Source: Stomatobaculum sp. F0698 (GTDB taxonomy: Bacteria > Bacillota > Clostridia > Lachnospirales > Lachnospiraceae). Taken from it: DNA of 64,000 nucleotides. A program made the translations under genes and the position numbers. The notes beneath the pieces were generated by a model. That model made no database searches. It saw nothing but the letters and a program-made list of their open reading frames with translations, and had not been told where the DNA came from. Position 1 is the stretch's first letter, and every line of letters begins with the position of its first letter. The stretch covers positions 682,001-746,000 of the forward strand of contig NZ_CP130060.1 in assembly GCF_030644385.1 (NCBI RefSeq). Direction: 5' to 3'. Shown here one piece after another: positions 53,887 to 61,147 of this stretch.

Positions 53887-54714
53887 ATGTCTGAAGCATG
53901 TAACTGTAATCACGGCGGTATGCCGGAGCCGCCGAAGCCGAATTTTCAGGTTCCGAGCAACGAAAACAGCAACATCTGCCACGTCATTGCGATTATGAGC
54001 GGCAAGGGCGGCGTCGGAAAGTCGCTCGTCACAAGCCTGCTCGCCTCCCGCGTCAGTGCGGCGGGGTACCGCGTCGGCATTCTGGATGCGGATATCACCG
54101 GGCCCTCGATTCCGAAGGCTTTCGGTGTGGACGGGCAGAGTCTTCATTCCCGCGAAAATCTCATGGTGCCGGCGGAGACCGAGAGCGGCATCAAGATTGT
54201 GAGCTCGAATTTGCTGCTCGACGATGACACGGAGCCGCTGATCTGGCGCGGCCCCATGATTGCGAGCGTGGTGAAGCAGTTCTGGTCCGATGTCTACTGG
54301 GGAGATGTCGATTATCTCTTTGTCGACATGCCGCCGGGCACCGGCGATGTTCCGCTCACGGTATTCCAGTCGCTGCCGGTCGAGGGCATTGTCGTTGTTA
54401 CCAGCCCGCAGGAACTGGTGTCGATGATCGTTGAAAAGGCCGTCAACATGGCGAACCAGATGGATGTTCCGATTCTCGGTCTCGTCGAAAATCTGAGTTA
54501 CTACAATTGCCCGGACTGCGGGAAGTCCCATGCGGTCTTCGGTGAGAGCCACATCGATGAAGTTGCGGACGGTCACGGACTCAAGGTGCTTGCGAAGGCA
54601 CCGATCGATTCCGCAATCGCCGCAGCGGTCGATGCGGGTAAGGTTGAGACCCTCACGGCGCCGTGGCTTGACGAAGCGGTTGCCGCAGTGACGGGAGATA
54701 AGAAGGCGGAGTGA
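53887..54714 (+). CDS. mrp: Mrp/ApbC-type Fe-S carrier P-loop ATPase
   Basis: 275-residue deviant-Walker ATPase that helps load or carry Fe-S clusters. SGKGGVGKS is at residues 38-46, the partner strand is DYLFVDMPPGTGD, and a C-terminal CPDC (YNCPDCGKSH) probably binds a bridging cluster at the dimer interface. The N-terminus has an extra CNC (residues 5-7), as in NBP35-like variants. No DUF59 domain is fused. Its stop overlaps the alarmone synthetase start. Confidence 0.92.
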   Translation: MSEACNCNHGGMPEPPKPNFQVPSNENSNICHVIAIMSGKGGVGKSLVTSLLASRVSAAGYRVGILDADITGPSIPKAFGVDGQSLHSRENLMVPAETESGIKIVSSNLLLDDDTEPLIWRGPMIASVVKQFWSDVYWGDVDYLFVDMPPGTGDVPLTVFQSLPVEGIVVVTSPQELVSMIVEKAVNMANQMDVPILGLVENLSYYNCPDCGKSHAVFGESHIDEVADGHGLKVLAKAPIDSAIAAAVDAGKVETLTAPWLDEAVAAVTGDKKAE

Positions 54715-55415
54715 TGACAAGAGGCGGCAATCCGAACAGCGAGCTTGAGCAATCCATACTTCGTGCCCCGGGTGAATTCCAGGTGCCGGAGAGCATGGTC
54801 GCATGGGCACAGCAGTTTCAGGATGCCATGATGATGTACAGTTGTGCCATTCGGGAAGTTAAGACCAAGCTGGAAGTATTAAACGATGAGCTCTCGGTGC
54901 GAAATCAAAGAAATCCCATCGAGATGATCAAGTCGCGGGTCAAACAGCCGCGTAGCATCGTCGAAAAATTGAAGCGCAAGGGCTATCCGCTGACCTTAGC
55001 GGCCATGCAGGACAATCTGGACGACATTGCGGGTGTCCGCGTGATTTGCTCTTTCGTGGACGATATCTACGCGATTGCGGGCATGATGATGCGCCAGGAT
55101 GATGTGCGCGTTCTTCAGATCAAGGATTACATCAAGAACCCGAAGGACAACGGTTACCGCTCCTACCACATCATTGCGGAGGTCCCGGTCTATTTCTCCG
55201 AACAGAAGAGCTTTATCCGGGTGGAAATACAGATACGCACAATCGCGATGGATTTCTGGGCGAGCCTGGACCACGAGCTCAAGTACAAGAAAGAAATTCC
55301 CGATGCCGAGGAAATCTCGGAGGAACTTCGCGCCTGCGCGGATATCATCGCGGATACCGACGAGAAGATGCTTGCGATACGCCGCCGCCTCGAGCAGAAG
55401 AGCGCCGCGGGGTGA
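54714..55415 (+). CDS. small alarmone synthetase (RelQ/YjbM type)
   Basis: Synthetase-only (p)ppGpp enzyme of about 233 residues, with no HD hydrolase, TGS or ACT domain. The RelA_SpoT motifs IAGVRVICSFVDDIYAIA, KDNGYRSYHII and EIQIRTIAMDFWASLDHELKYK are clear. GTG 54711 and ATG 54714 are both in frame; I chose ATG because AAGGCGGAG is better spaced. It is translationally coupled to mrp (TGATG). It complements the long Rel at 9.2 kb. Confidence 0.92.
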   Translation: MTRGGNPNSELEQSILRAPGEFQVPESMVAWAQQFQDAMMMYSCAIREVKTKLEVLNDELSVRNQRNPIEMIKSRVKQPRSIVEKLKRKGYPLTLAAMQDNLDDIAGVRVICSFVDDIYAIAGMMMRQDDVRVLQIKDYIKNPKDNGYRSYHIIAEVPVYFSEQKSFIRVEIQIRTIAMDFWASLDHELKYKKEIPDAEEISEELRACADIIADTDEKMLAIRRRLEQKSAAG

Positions 55416-55454
55416 GAGAAAAGCGTGGCAAGGCGATTATGATGAAGTAAAGAG

Positions 55455-55484
55455 AAAGAGCTGTGCGTCGGCACGGCTCTTTCT
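55455..55484 (+). terminator. terminator after the alarmone synthetase
   Basis: AAAGAGCTGTGC and GCACGGCTCTTT form a 12-bp stem (one T-G pair) with a GTCG loop, followed by CTTG. The T's lie partly in the stem. Confidence 0.75.
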
Positions 55485-55503
55485 TGCGTTGCAAAGCAAA
55501 AAC

Positions 55504-55681
55504 CCACCCGTTATGCGGGTGGAGACATGCCAAAGGCTAATAGTGCTGCACATACCAAATGGCTGTGCAAGTACCATATCGTCTTTACGCCGAAGTATAG
55601 ACGAATAATAACCTACAATCAATATCGGAGGGAATCGGAAATGCAGGAAACAGCACCGACAACTCTTTTTTCCACTTAGCC
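55504..55681 (+). mobile_element. decayed IS200/IS605-type element
   Basis: Begins with a 7-bp hairpin CCACCCG-TTATG-CGGGTGG (55504-55522), like the left-end structures of IS200 elements, then the first ~35 codons of a TnpA gene. It ends at a 34-base segment (55648-55681) that matches 26 of 34 positions at 58651-58684, probably an element end or common insertion remnant. This is the only content of the 340-base gap between 55416 and 55755 besides the two terminators. Confidence 0.6.
55527..55679 (+). pseudogene. truncated IS200-type transposase TnpA fragment
   Basis: A 50-codon frame whose first ~35 residues, MPKANSAAHTKW-CKYHIVFTPKYRR-I-YNQYRRES, match the TnpA N-terminus. The HUH catalytic motif and the tyrosine lie further on in intact TnpA and are missing, so it cannot transpose. 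The final residues (EMQETAPTTLFST) are unrelated junction sequence. Confidence 0.75.
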
Positions 55682-55706
55682 CTTAAAGAGTAAACCTGAC
55701 GCATAG

Positions 55707-55740
55707 AAAAGCGAGTCATGCATTGGCATGACTCGCTTTT
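55707..55740. terminator. bidirectional terminator
   Basis: AAAAGCGAGTCATGC and GCATGACTCGCTTTT form a perfect 15-bp stem with an ATTG loop. It lies 16 bases beyond the YitT stop on the minus strand. Confidence 0.9.
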
Positions 55741-55755
55741 GTGTTTCCGAACAAC

Positions 55756-56646
55756 TTACGCGAGACGCTTTACAAAGTGTCCCTCAATGCTGACCTTCTC
55801 GTTGATGACGACAAAGGCCTGCGGATCGATTGCGTAGATGACAGACTTCAGCTGTCGAACCTCGTACTTTGAGACCGCGCAGAAAAGAACGCGGGTCTCT
55901 TCGTTCGTGTAAGCGCCGTGCGCGCCCCAGGTCGTGACACCGCGGCCGAGCTGCTTCAGAATCGCGGCTTCGAGCGAGTTGTCCTTGCTCTTTGTGATAA
56001 TCGTGACCAGAACGTTGATATTCTGGGTGTGCATTCTGTCTTCGGCGACCGTGCAGACAGCCGTGCAAATCAGAGAATAGATGACGGTCTGCGCGTTGAA
56101 GAGGAAGAGGCAGATGCCGTAGAGCACAACGTTGACGCCGATACCGACCTTTGCGACGCTGAAATCCTTTTTCCACTTGATGAGCAACAGCGCAATGACA
56201 TCCATGCCGCCCGCGGATGCGCCGTTTCGAAGCATAATACCGAGGCCGAAGCCGGAGACCAGACCGCCGACAATGCAGGTGGAGAGCATATCATCCATCA
56301 CGTGTACCACGGGAATCACGGAGAGGAAGAACGAAATCAGCGTGGTCGTGAACAGCGTTTTCCAAAAGAATTTTTTGCCGATGGCGCGCATCGAGATCAA
56401 GAGCACCGGGAAGTTGACGCAGTAGTAAATAATACCGGCGATATCAAAACTTCCGGTGTTGAGGTGTAAGAGTGAGACCAGACCGGTACGTATCAGCTGG
56501 CACACACCGAAGAGACCGCCGGAGTAGAGCTTGGCAGGAACAATAAACCAGTTGGTCGCAGCCGCATAAATCAGTGCGCCGACGGTGGCACCGAGAAGCT
56601 GCGAGAGCAGAGCCTTATGTTCCGAATGTTTTTTGTCGAGTTCCAT
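55756..56646 (-). CDS. YitT family membrane protein
   Basis: 296 residues. Five to six hydrophobic segments in the first ~200 residues (YitT/DUF161 repeats, with NWFIVPAKLYSGGLFGVCQLI and GLGIMLRNGASAGGMDVIALLL), then a cytoplasmic DUF2179 domain (VTIITKSKDNSLEAAILKQLGRGVTTWGAHGAY). The transported substrate is unknown. I start at MELDKK (56646), behind AAGGGGGG; the in-frame ATG eight codons upstream lies before that site. Confidence 0.9.
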   Translation of the reverse strand: MELDKKHSEHKALLSQLLGATVGALIYAAATNWFIVPAKLYSGGLFGVCQLIRTGLVSLLHLNTGSFDIAGIIYYCVNFPVLLISMRAIGKKFFWKTLFTTTLISFFLSVIPVVHVMDDMLSTCIVGGLVSGFGLGIMLRNGASAGGMDVIALLLIKWKKDFSVAKVGIGVNVVLYGICLFLFNAQTVIYSLICTAVCTVAEDRMHTQNINVLVTIITKSKDNSLEAAILKQLGRGVTTWGAHGAYTNEETRVLFCAVSKYEVRQLKSVIYAIDPQAFVVINEKVSIEGHFVKRLA

Positions 56647-56759
56647 AGTGACGCCCCCCTTGTTTATCATGTAGGCATCATAACATAAGAACTACGTTAA
56701 AGATACAGCGGAAGTGGCTTTTTCCGGACAAAACTGTCTTTTTTGAACACAGCTTTTCC

Positions 56760-56788
56760 TTGAAATCAAAAAGGCGGAATGTTATAGT
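56760..56788 (+). promoter_or_regulatory. mgtE promoter
   Basis: TTGAAA (56760-56765) and TATAGT (56783-56788) with a 17-bp spacer. Transcription would begin near 56795, leaving a leader of about 250 bases. Confidence 0.65.
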
Positions 56789-56794
56789 TTTAGA

Positions 56795-57048
56795 GATATA
56801 CATTTACATAGAAGAAGGAGGTGACCGGGATGAGTGACAGTGATGGTGGAGGGCGAAGTAGAACCGCTGCGAACAGGGTGTTTCACGGGATTTGCTCTCA
56901 CAGGCAGCCCGGGAACCTTTTGGACTTCCGAAAGTAGGGAGAGGCTTTGTGCCGCTCTCTCCTGTTCGCCGCGCCTCCGGTTTAGCTGTCAGTGCGCAAC
57001 CCGTCGGCGAACCGCCTTGTCGGTTCAGGTGAAGAGAGAGGAGAGAGT
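56795..57048 (+). promoter_or_regulatory. long structured leader of mgtE with a 35-codon ORF
   Basis: Nested helices can be drawn: GGAGG.CG (56848-56855) with CGCCTCC (56972-56978); GCGAACAGG (56869-56877) with CCTGTTCGC (56961-56969), nine perfect pairs; GAGAGGC (56939-56945) with GCC.CTCTC (56951-56959); a CGG.AACC-TTTT-GG..TTCCG hairpin (about 56909-56930); and GAACCG-CCTTGT-CGGTTC (57009-57026). TGACAG (56835) may pair with CTGTCA (56986). A 35-codon ORF, starting at ATG 56830 behind AGAAGGAGGTGACCGGG and ending at TAG 56935-56937, lies in the same RNA. There is no T-tract before mgtE, so control would be at translation or by another mechanism. I do not see the conserved GGTGAGGCTCCT of M-box RNAs. 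Confidence 0.5.
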
Positions 57049-58443
57049 ATGGGAGAAAAGGGCATGAAGACCCGTGAAGAGCTCCAGCAGGAAATTCTGG
57101 AGATTCTCCGCGGAAGAAAGTCCCCGAAGATTATGCGAGATGAGCTCGATGAATACCATGCGAGCGATCTGGCCGCAGCGCTGGATGAGATTACCTTAGA
57201 AGAGAGAGAACGTTTTTATCGTTTGCAGAGCGATGAAGCGCTCGCGGAAGTGTTAGAGCACAGTGATTACGCCGATAAGTATCTGGGAGAGATGAGCCTG
57301 CATCGTGCGGCGAGTGTCCTGACCAGAATGGAGCCGGACGTTGCCGTTGACTTGATGAAGGAGAGCGATTCCGTAAAGAAGAAGGAGTGGCTTGAACTCA
57401 TGGATCCGGAGTCCCGGAGCAAGTTGCAGAGCCTTGCTTCCTTCGACGAGGATTTGATCGCAAGCCGCATGACGACGAACTTTGTCTGGCTGTACAGCAA
57501 TATGACCGTGCGGGAGGGCATGAAATCCCTCGTCGAGCAGGCGGAGGAGCACGACAATATCTCGGTGATCTATGTTTTGGATCCGCAGGGCGTCTTTTAC
57601 GGTGCCATCAATTTAAAGGACTTAATCATAGCCCGCAGAGACACCGAGCTCTCTGACATTATCATGACGCAGTTCCCCTATGTTTACGCCGATGAGCGCA
57701 TCGAGGACTGCCTCTGGATTATCCGCGATTATTCCGAGGAGAGTATTCCGGTTCTTTCTTCGGACAACCGCATACTCGGTGCCATCACCTCGCAGGAAAT
57801 TGCGGAAGTGGTCGGCGATGAGATGGGAGAGGACTATGCGAAGTTGGCAGGTCTCTCTGCCGAGGAGGATTTGAACGAGCCGCTCCGCATGAGTATCAAG
57901 AAGCGTCTCCCCTGGCTGATACTGCTCCTCGGCCTCGGCATGGTCGTCTCGAGCGTGGTAGGCCTCTTTGAGGGCGTTGTCGCACAGCTCACGATTGTCA
58001 TGGCCTTCCAGTCCCTGATCCTCGACATGGCAGGTAACGTAGGTACCCAGTCCCTTGCGGTCACGATTCGTGCCCTCATGGACGATCAGCTCACGCCGAA
58101 GCAGAAGCTAAAGCTTCTCACCAAGGAAGTCAATGTCGGTACTTTGAACGGTATCATCCTGGGTCTCCTCGCCTTTGTCGGCGTAGGTCTCTATGTCACC
58201 GTGTTCAAGGGCATGCCGCTGCACTATTCCTTCGCAATCTCGGGCTGCATCGGTGTATCGCTCGTTGTCGCGATGTTGATTTCGAGCTTGGTCGGTACCG
58301 CGGTTCCGATTTTCTTCAAGCACATCCACATCGACCCGGCAGCAGCTTCCGGTCCCCTGATTACAACCATCACCGACTTGGTCGGCGTTGTGACCTACTA
58401 CGGACTGGCGTGGCTTTTGCTCATCGAATTCATTCACCTGTAA
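57049..58443 (+). CDS. mgtE: magnesium transporter MgtE
   Basis: 464-residue Mg2+ channel. A cytoplasmic N domain (residues ~10-125, helical, ALDEITLEERERFYRL), two CBS domains (~130-255, IYVLDPQGVFYGAINLKDLI and SIPVLSSDNRILGAITSQEIAEVV) that sense Mg2+, then five transmembrane helices with the pore segment LILDMAGNVGTQSLAVTIRAL. ATG 57049 follows GAGAGAGGAGAGAGT; the in-frame ATG at 57064 is an alternative. A terminator follows. Confidence 0.95.
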   Translation: MGEKGMKTREELQQEILEILRGRKSPKIMRDELDEYHASDLAAALDEITLEERERFYRLQSDEALAEVLEHSDYADKYLGEMSLHRAASVLTRMEPDVAVDLMKESDSVKKKEWLELMDPESRSKLQSLASFDEDLIASRMTTNFVWLYSNMTVREGMKSLVEQAEEHDNISVIYVLDPQGVFYGAINLKDLIIARRDTELSDIIMTQFPYVYADERIEDCLWIIRDYSEESIPVLSSDNRILGAITSQEIAEVVGDEMGEDYAKLAGLSAEEDLNEPLRMSIKKRLPWLILLLGLGMVVSSVVGLFEGVVAQLTIVMAFQSLILDMAGNVGTQSLAVTIRALMDDQLTPKQKLKLLTKEVNVGTLNGIILGLLAFVGVGLYVTVFKGMPLHYSFAISGCIGVSLVVAMLISSLVGTAVPIFFKHIHIDPAAASGPLITTITDLVGVVTYYGLAWLLLIEFIHL

Positions 58444-58448
58444 ATCAC

Positions 58449-58489
58449 AAAGAGTCGCAACCTCTGTCCGAGAGGAAGCGGCTCTTTTT
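58449..58489 (+). terminator. terminator after mgtE
   Basis: AAAGAGTCGC pairs with GCGGCTCTTT (one T-G pair), with an inner CCTCT-GTCCG-AGAGG helix, followed by TT. Confidence 0.85.
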
Positions 58490-58526
58490 CATTTCGCTTC
58501 GCTTCTCGCGAGTCATGGAAAAAAAG

Positions 58527-58626
58527 GCGGTGCTCCCACAACGCCGATAGAATCAGAGTTATAGGACAAAAAGAGTTGGTGAAACACCCCGCAACGCCGG
58601 TAGAATCAATCGTTGCGGGGACACTA
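58527..58626. repeat. two REP-like palindromic repeat units
   Basis: The 17-base core CAACGCCG(A/G)TAGAATCA occurs at 58539-58555 and 58592-58608, each preceded by GGTG and followed by GGACA at matching distances. The second unit is a perfect palindrome, CCCCGCAACG (58587-58596) with CGTTGCGGGG (58611-58620); the first has a degenerate second arm. Together with the element-end-like segment at 58651-58684 and AT-rich DNA up to the promoter region of the next gene, this is all I see in the 453-base gap 58444-58896. Confidence 0.6.
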
Positions 58627-58650
58627 TCTTCTTTGTATACATCTTCCTTT

Positions 58651-58684
58651 AAACAGCGTCACTGATTCTTTTTCCCACTTAGCC
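58651..58684. repeat. 34-base segment shared with the IS200 relic
   Basis: AAACAGC, nine variable bases, then TCTTTTTCCCACTTAGCC matches 26 of 34 positions with 55648-55681 at the end of the decayed IS200-type element. It may be a leftover element end. Confidence 0.4.
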
Positions 58685-58896
58685 TTTTTCACCGGCTTGG
58701 ACAAAGGATGAAAAACGATAACAGAAGCGGAATAAAATCGAAAACTGAATCTGTTATACGGTCCGCGTCTGGAGCAATACAGGTACTATCCGAAATGAAT
58801 CGGGAAAGCGCGCAAAAGGCTTGAACCCTTTGTGAGAAGAATGGTAAAGTAAGCGTTAAGGGTATTGAAACCACAGTTTTCTATTTGGGGGTGCTT

Positions 58897-60015
58897 ATGA
58901 AATTGCTACGGAAGTTTGTGTGTGCCGCATCGATTGCGGCAATCTCGGCTTGCCTCGTGATTCCGTCGATGGCGGCAACGGCGCAGTGGAAGCGCAATGA
59001 CAAGGGCTGGTGGTATGAGGAGGCGAACGGCTCCTATCCGACCGCGACATGGAAACTCATCAACAATAAATGGTACTACTTTGACGGCATCGGCTACATG
59101 GCCGAGAGCCGCTGGATCGGAAATTACTATGTCGGTGCCGACGGCGCTATGCTGGTCAGCACCGTGACGCCCGACGGCTACTATGTTGACGAGACGGGAA
59201 AGTGGATGGAGGGAAAGAGAGCTTCTCTCCACGTGAGTAAGAGCAGCGCGGCCGGAAAGAGAAGAAGCGGCGGCGGTTCCGGTCTTTCCTACGGCGGCGG
59301 CGTAGCGACGGGAAACAGCGCGAATACCGGCAATGTCGGAACGAGCGGAAACGGCGGCAATGCTGCGAATGCGGGAAACGGCGGCGATGCTTCGAACACG
59401 GGCAATGCCGGCAACAGCGCGACTACGGCAGGCGCAGCGGGAACGCAGCTTTCCGGTGAGGAGGGCAGAGTCATCTCCGCGCTGATGGCCATGGGTCTCA
59501 GTGAGAAGGAAGCAAAGCTCTACTACGGCATTAACGCCTACCGTGAGAGTCTCGGTCTTCCGAAGCTTTCGCTCTCGAAGTCTTTAACCACGGTTGCGAG
59601 AACCCACGTGGCGGATTCCAATGCGCACACGCCGGAAAACCAGGTGGATGTAAGAGGCATACAGGGCAACCTGCACAGCTGGTCTTCCTACGGCAGTTGG
59701 ACGCCGGTCGTCTATACCTCCGACCATAATTACGCAGCCTATATGTGGAGCAAGCCGAGCGAGCTTACCTCCTATCCGGGCAGCGGCTTTGAGATTTCCG
59801 CTTGGTATAGCCTCACTATGACGCCCGAAGTGGCGCTTGACTCATGGAAGGGCTCTCCGGGCCACAATGCTGTCATGACGACGCAGGGCATGTGGTCGGA
59901 TTTAAAGACCATGGGTGTCGGTATCGACGGCAAGTATGCGCATGTCTGGTTCGGTCAGGATGCGGATCCGGCCGGTTACTATGAGGTGACGGGCTATTCG
60001 GTGCTTCAGCCTTAA
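58897..60015 (+). CDS. secreted choline-binding-repeat / CAP-domain protein
   Basis: 372 residues. A signal peptide (cleavage likely after SMA at about residue 28) is followed by wall-binding repeats of the choline-binding type (KGWWYEEANGSYPTATWKLI, KWYYFDGIGYMAESRWIG, YYVGADGAML), a Gly/Asn/Ala/Thr linker (about 125-185), and a C-terminal CAP/SCP domain (LYYGINAYRESLGLPKLSLSKSL ... ALDSWKGSPGHNAVM ... MGVGI). CAP His and Glu positions can be partly traced. It would sit on the cell wall; function unknown. I chose ATG 58897 because the signal peptide and GGGGGTG site fit it; TTG 58885 and GTG 58891 are in frame upstream. Confidence 0.88.
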   Translation: MKLLRKFVCAASIAAISACLVIPSMAATAQWKRNDKGWWYEEANGSYPTATWKLINNKWYYFDGIGYMAESRWIGNYYVGADGAMLVSTVTPDGYYVDETGKWMEGKRASLHVSKSSAAGKRRSGGGSGLSYGGGVATGNSANTGNVGTSGNGGNAANAGNGGDASNTGNAGNSATTAGAAGTQLSGEEGRVISALMAMGLSEKEAKLYYGINAYRESLGLPKLSLSKSLTTVARTHVADSNAHTPENQVDVRGIQGNLHSWSSYGSWTPVVYTSDHNYAAYMWSKPSELTSYPGSGFEISAWYSLTMTPEVALDSWKGSPGHNAVMTTQGMWSDLKTMGVGIDGKYAHVWFGQDADPAGYYEVTGYSVLQP

Positions 60016-60048
60016 GTTTTGTTTCATCGGCCCCCTAAGAAAAAGCCC

Positions 60049-60077
60049 TTGCTTTTTGAGCTCGCTCTGGCTATAAT
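60049..60077 (+). promoter_or_regulatory. tRNA-Pro promoter
   Basis: TTGCTT (60049-60054) and TATAAT (60072-60077), 17-bp spacer, 13 bases before the tRNA. Confidence 0.6.
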
Positions 60078-60090
60078 GAAAGCCGTGCTG

Positions 60091-60165
60091 CGGGGCGTGG
60101 CTCAGTTTGGCTAGAGCGCACGGCTGGGGGCCGTGAGGTCGCAGGTTCAAATCCTGTCGCCCCGA
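60091..60165 (+). tRNA. tRNA-Pro (anticodon GGG)
   Basis: 75 bases folding into a full cloverleaf: acceptor CGGGGCG/CGCCCCG with discriminator A, D stem GCTC/GAGC, anticodon stem CACGG/CCGTG with loop CTGGGGG (anticodon GGG), and T stem GCAGG/CCTGT (one G-T pair) with loop TTCAAAT. The C-G first pair of the acceptor is typical of tRNA-Pro. CCA is not encoded. Confidence 0.95.
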
Positions 60166-60174
60166 TTTGAATGA

Positions 60175-60206
60175 AACAGGAGATTGCGAAATCTCCTGTT
60201 TTTTTG
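60175..60206 (+). terminator. terminator after tRNA-Pro
   Basis: AACAGGAGATT and AATCTCCTGTT pair over 11 bp with a GCGA loop, followed by six more T. Confidence 0.92.
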
Positions 60207-60286
60207 TTACACGGTCACAGCATCTGCACCGTTATCTTTATTTGCAATAGCTAATCGTGTGGATGCCGCTCTGTTTTTTTGTAAGA

Positions 60287-60311
60287 ACACATGGTATAAT
60301 TGCACATGTGT
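60287..60311 (+). promoter_or_regulatory. promoter with inverted repeat upstream of the HAD gene
   Basis: TGGTATAAT (60292-60300) is an extended -10. It is flanked by ACACATG (60287-60293) and CATGTGT (60305-60311), a 7-bp inverted repeat that could be an operator over the -10. Confidence 0.45.
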
Positions 60312-60335
60312 CAGCGCGATAAAGGATTATTTTCT

Positions 60336-61118
60336 ATGAAAAAGCTGATAGCCTTTGACTTTGACAAGACACTCTACGATCATCAGACGCTAAGCATACC
60401 CGAGAGCGCCGAGCGCGCGCTTCGGGCGCTCAGAGAGCGAGGGCACATCATCGTGCTTGCGACCGGGCGGGATATGTCGACCCATTATTCCAGGCCGTAT
60501 CTTGACTTGGTCAACGCCGCGGCGCGCGTCGAGCAGAACGGCGCAAAGGTCGTTGTCGGTGATAAAGTGCTGTTTGAGCACTACATCGACCGCGGTCTCC
60601 TGAAGCGGATGATGGACTATGCGGAGCGGACCGGCATAGGCTTCGGCGTGACCATAGAGGATGAGGACTATTACCTGAACCCGGAGCGCATCCGCGAGGC
60701 GGAGATGAAGCGCTGGGGGCAGTGCGGACGGCAGTTTAAGGATGCGAGAGCACTCCTTACCCGGGATATCCGCACAGTCAACTTTATCGGCACGGAGGAA
60801 GAGGCAAAAGCCATGGAGCAGGCCTTTCCGGAGCTGCAGCTCCGCATGTTCTCCGTGAACTACGGCGCCGACATCATTGAAAAAGGCATCAGCAAGGCAG
60901 AGGGGCTAAAGAAACTCTGCGCGTATTACGGCTTGGAGATGAGCGATGTCTATGCCTTCGGCGACTCCTACAACGACAGCGAAATGCTGGAAGAAGCGGG
61001 GGTCGGCATTGCGATGGGCAATGCCAAGGAGGAACTCAAGGAGATTGCGGATTACATCACAAGCCCGATCGATCAAGATGGTATTTGGAATGCCTGCAGA
61101 CACTTTCAGCTGGTGTGA
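60336..61118 (+). CDS. Cof-type HAD-family phosphatase
   Basis: 260-residue phosphatase. Motif I FDFDKTLYD near residues 7-15 (nucleophile Asp), motif II VLATGRD, and motif IV FGDSYNDSEML with the Lys before it in KAEGLKKL; the C2-type cap lies between about 85 and 185. Typical substrates are sugar phosphates or pyridoxal phosphate; not decidable. I start at MKKLIAFDFDK (60336); the in-frame ATG at 60300 lies in the -10 region. Confidence 0.9.
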   Translation: MKKLIAFDFDKTLYDHQTLSIPESAERALRALRERGHIIVLATGRDMSTHYSRPYLDLVNAAARVEQNGAKVVVGDKVLFEHYIDRGLLKRMMDYAERTGIGFGVTIEDEDYYLNPERIREAEMKRWGQCGRQFKDARALLTRDIRTVNFIGTEEEAKAMEQAFPELQLRMFSVNYGADIIEKGISKAEGLKKLCAYYGLEMSDVYAFGDSYNDSEMLEEAGVGIAMGNAKEELKEIADYITSPIDQDGIWNACRHFQLV

Positions 61119-61147
61119 GTGCGCAGGAAAATCACAAGGAGGCCGAT

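Noticed and set aside
56795..57048. Calling the mgtE leader an M-box riboswitch
   Set aside because: The position suggests it, but the conserved 5' GGTGAGGCTCCT and 3' AGTGCTAAAGCTC elements I know are not seen, apart from a short AGTGC.
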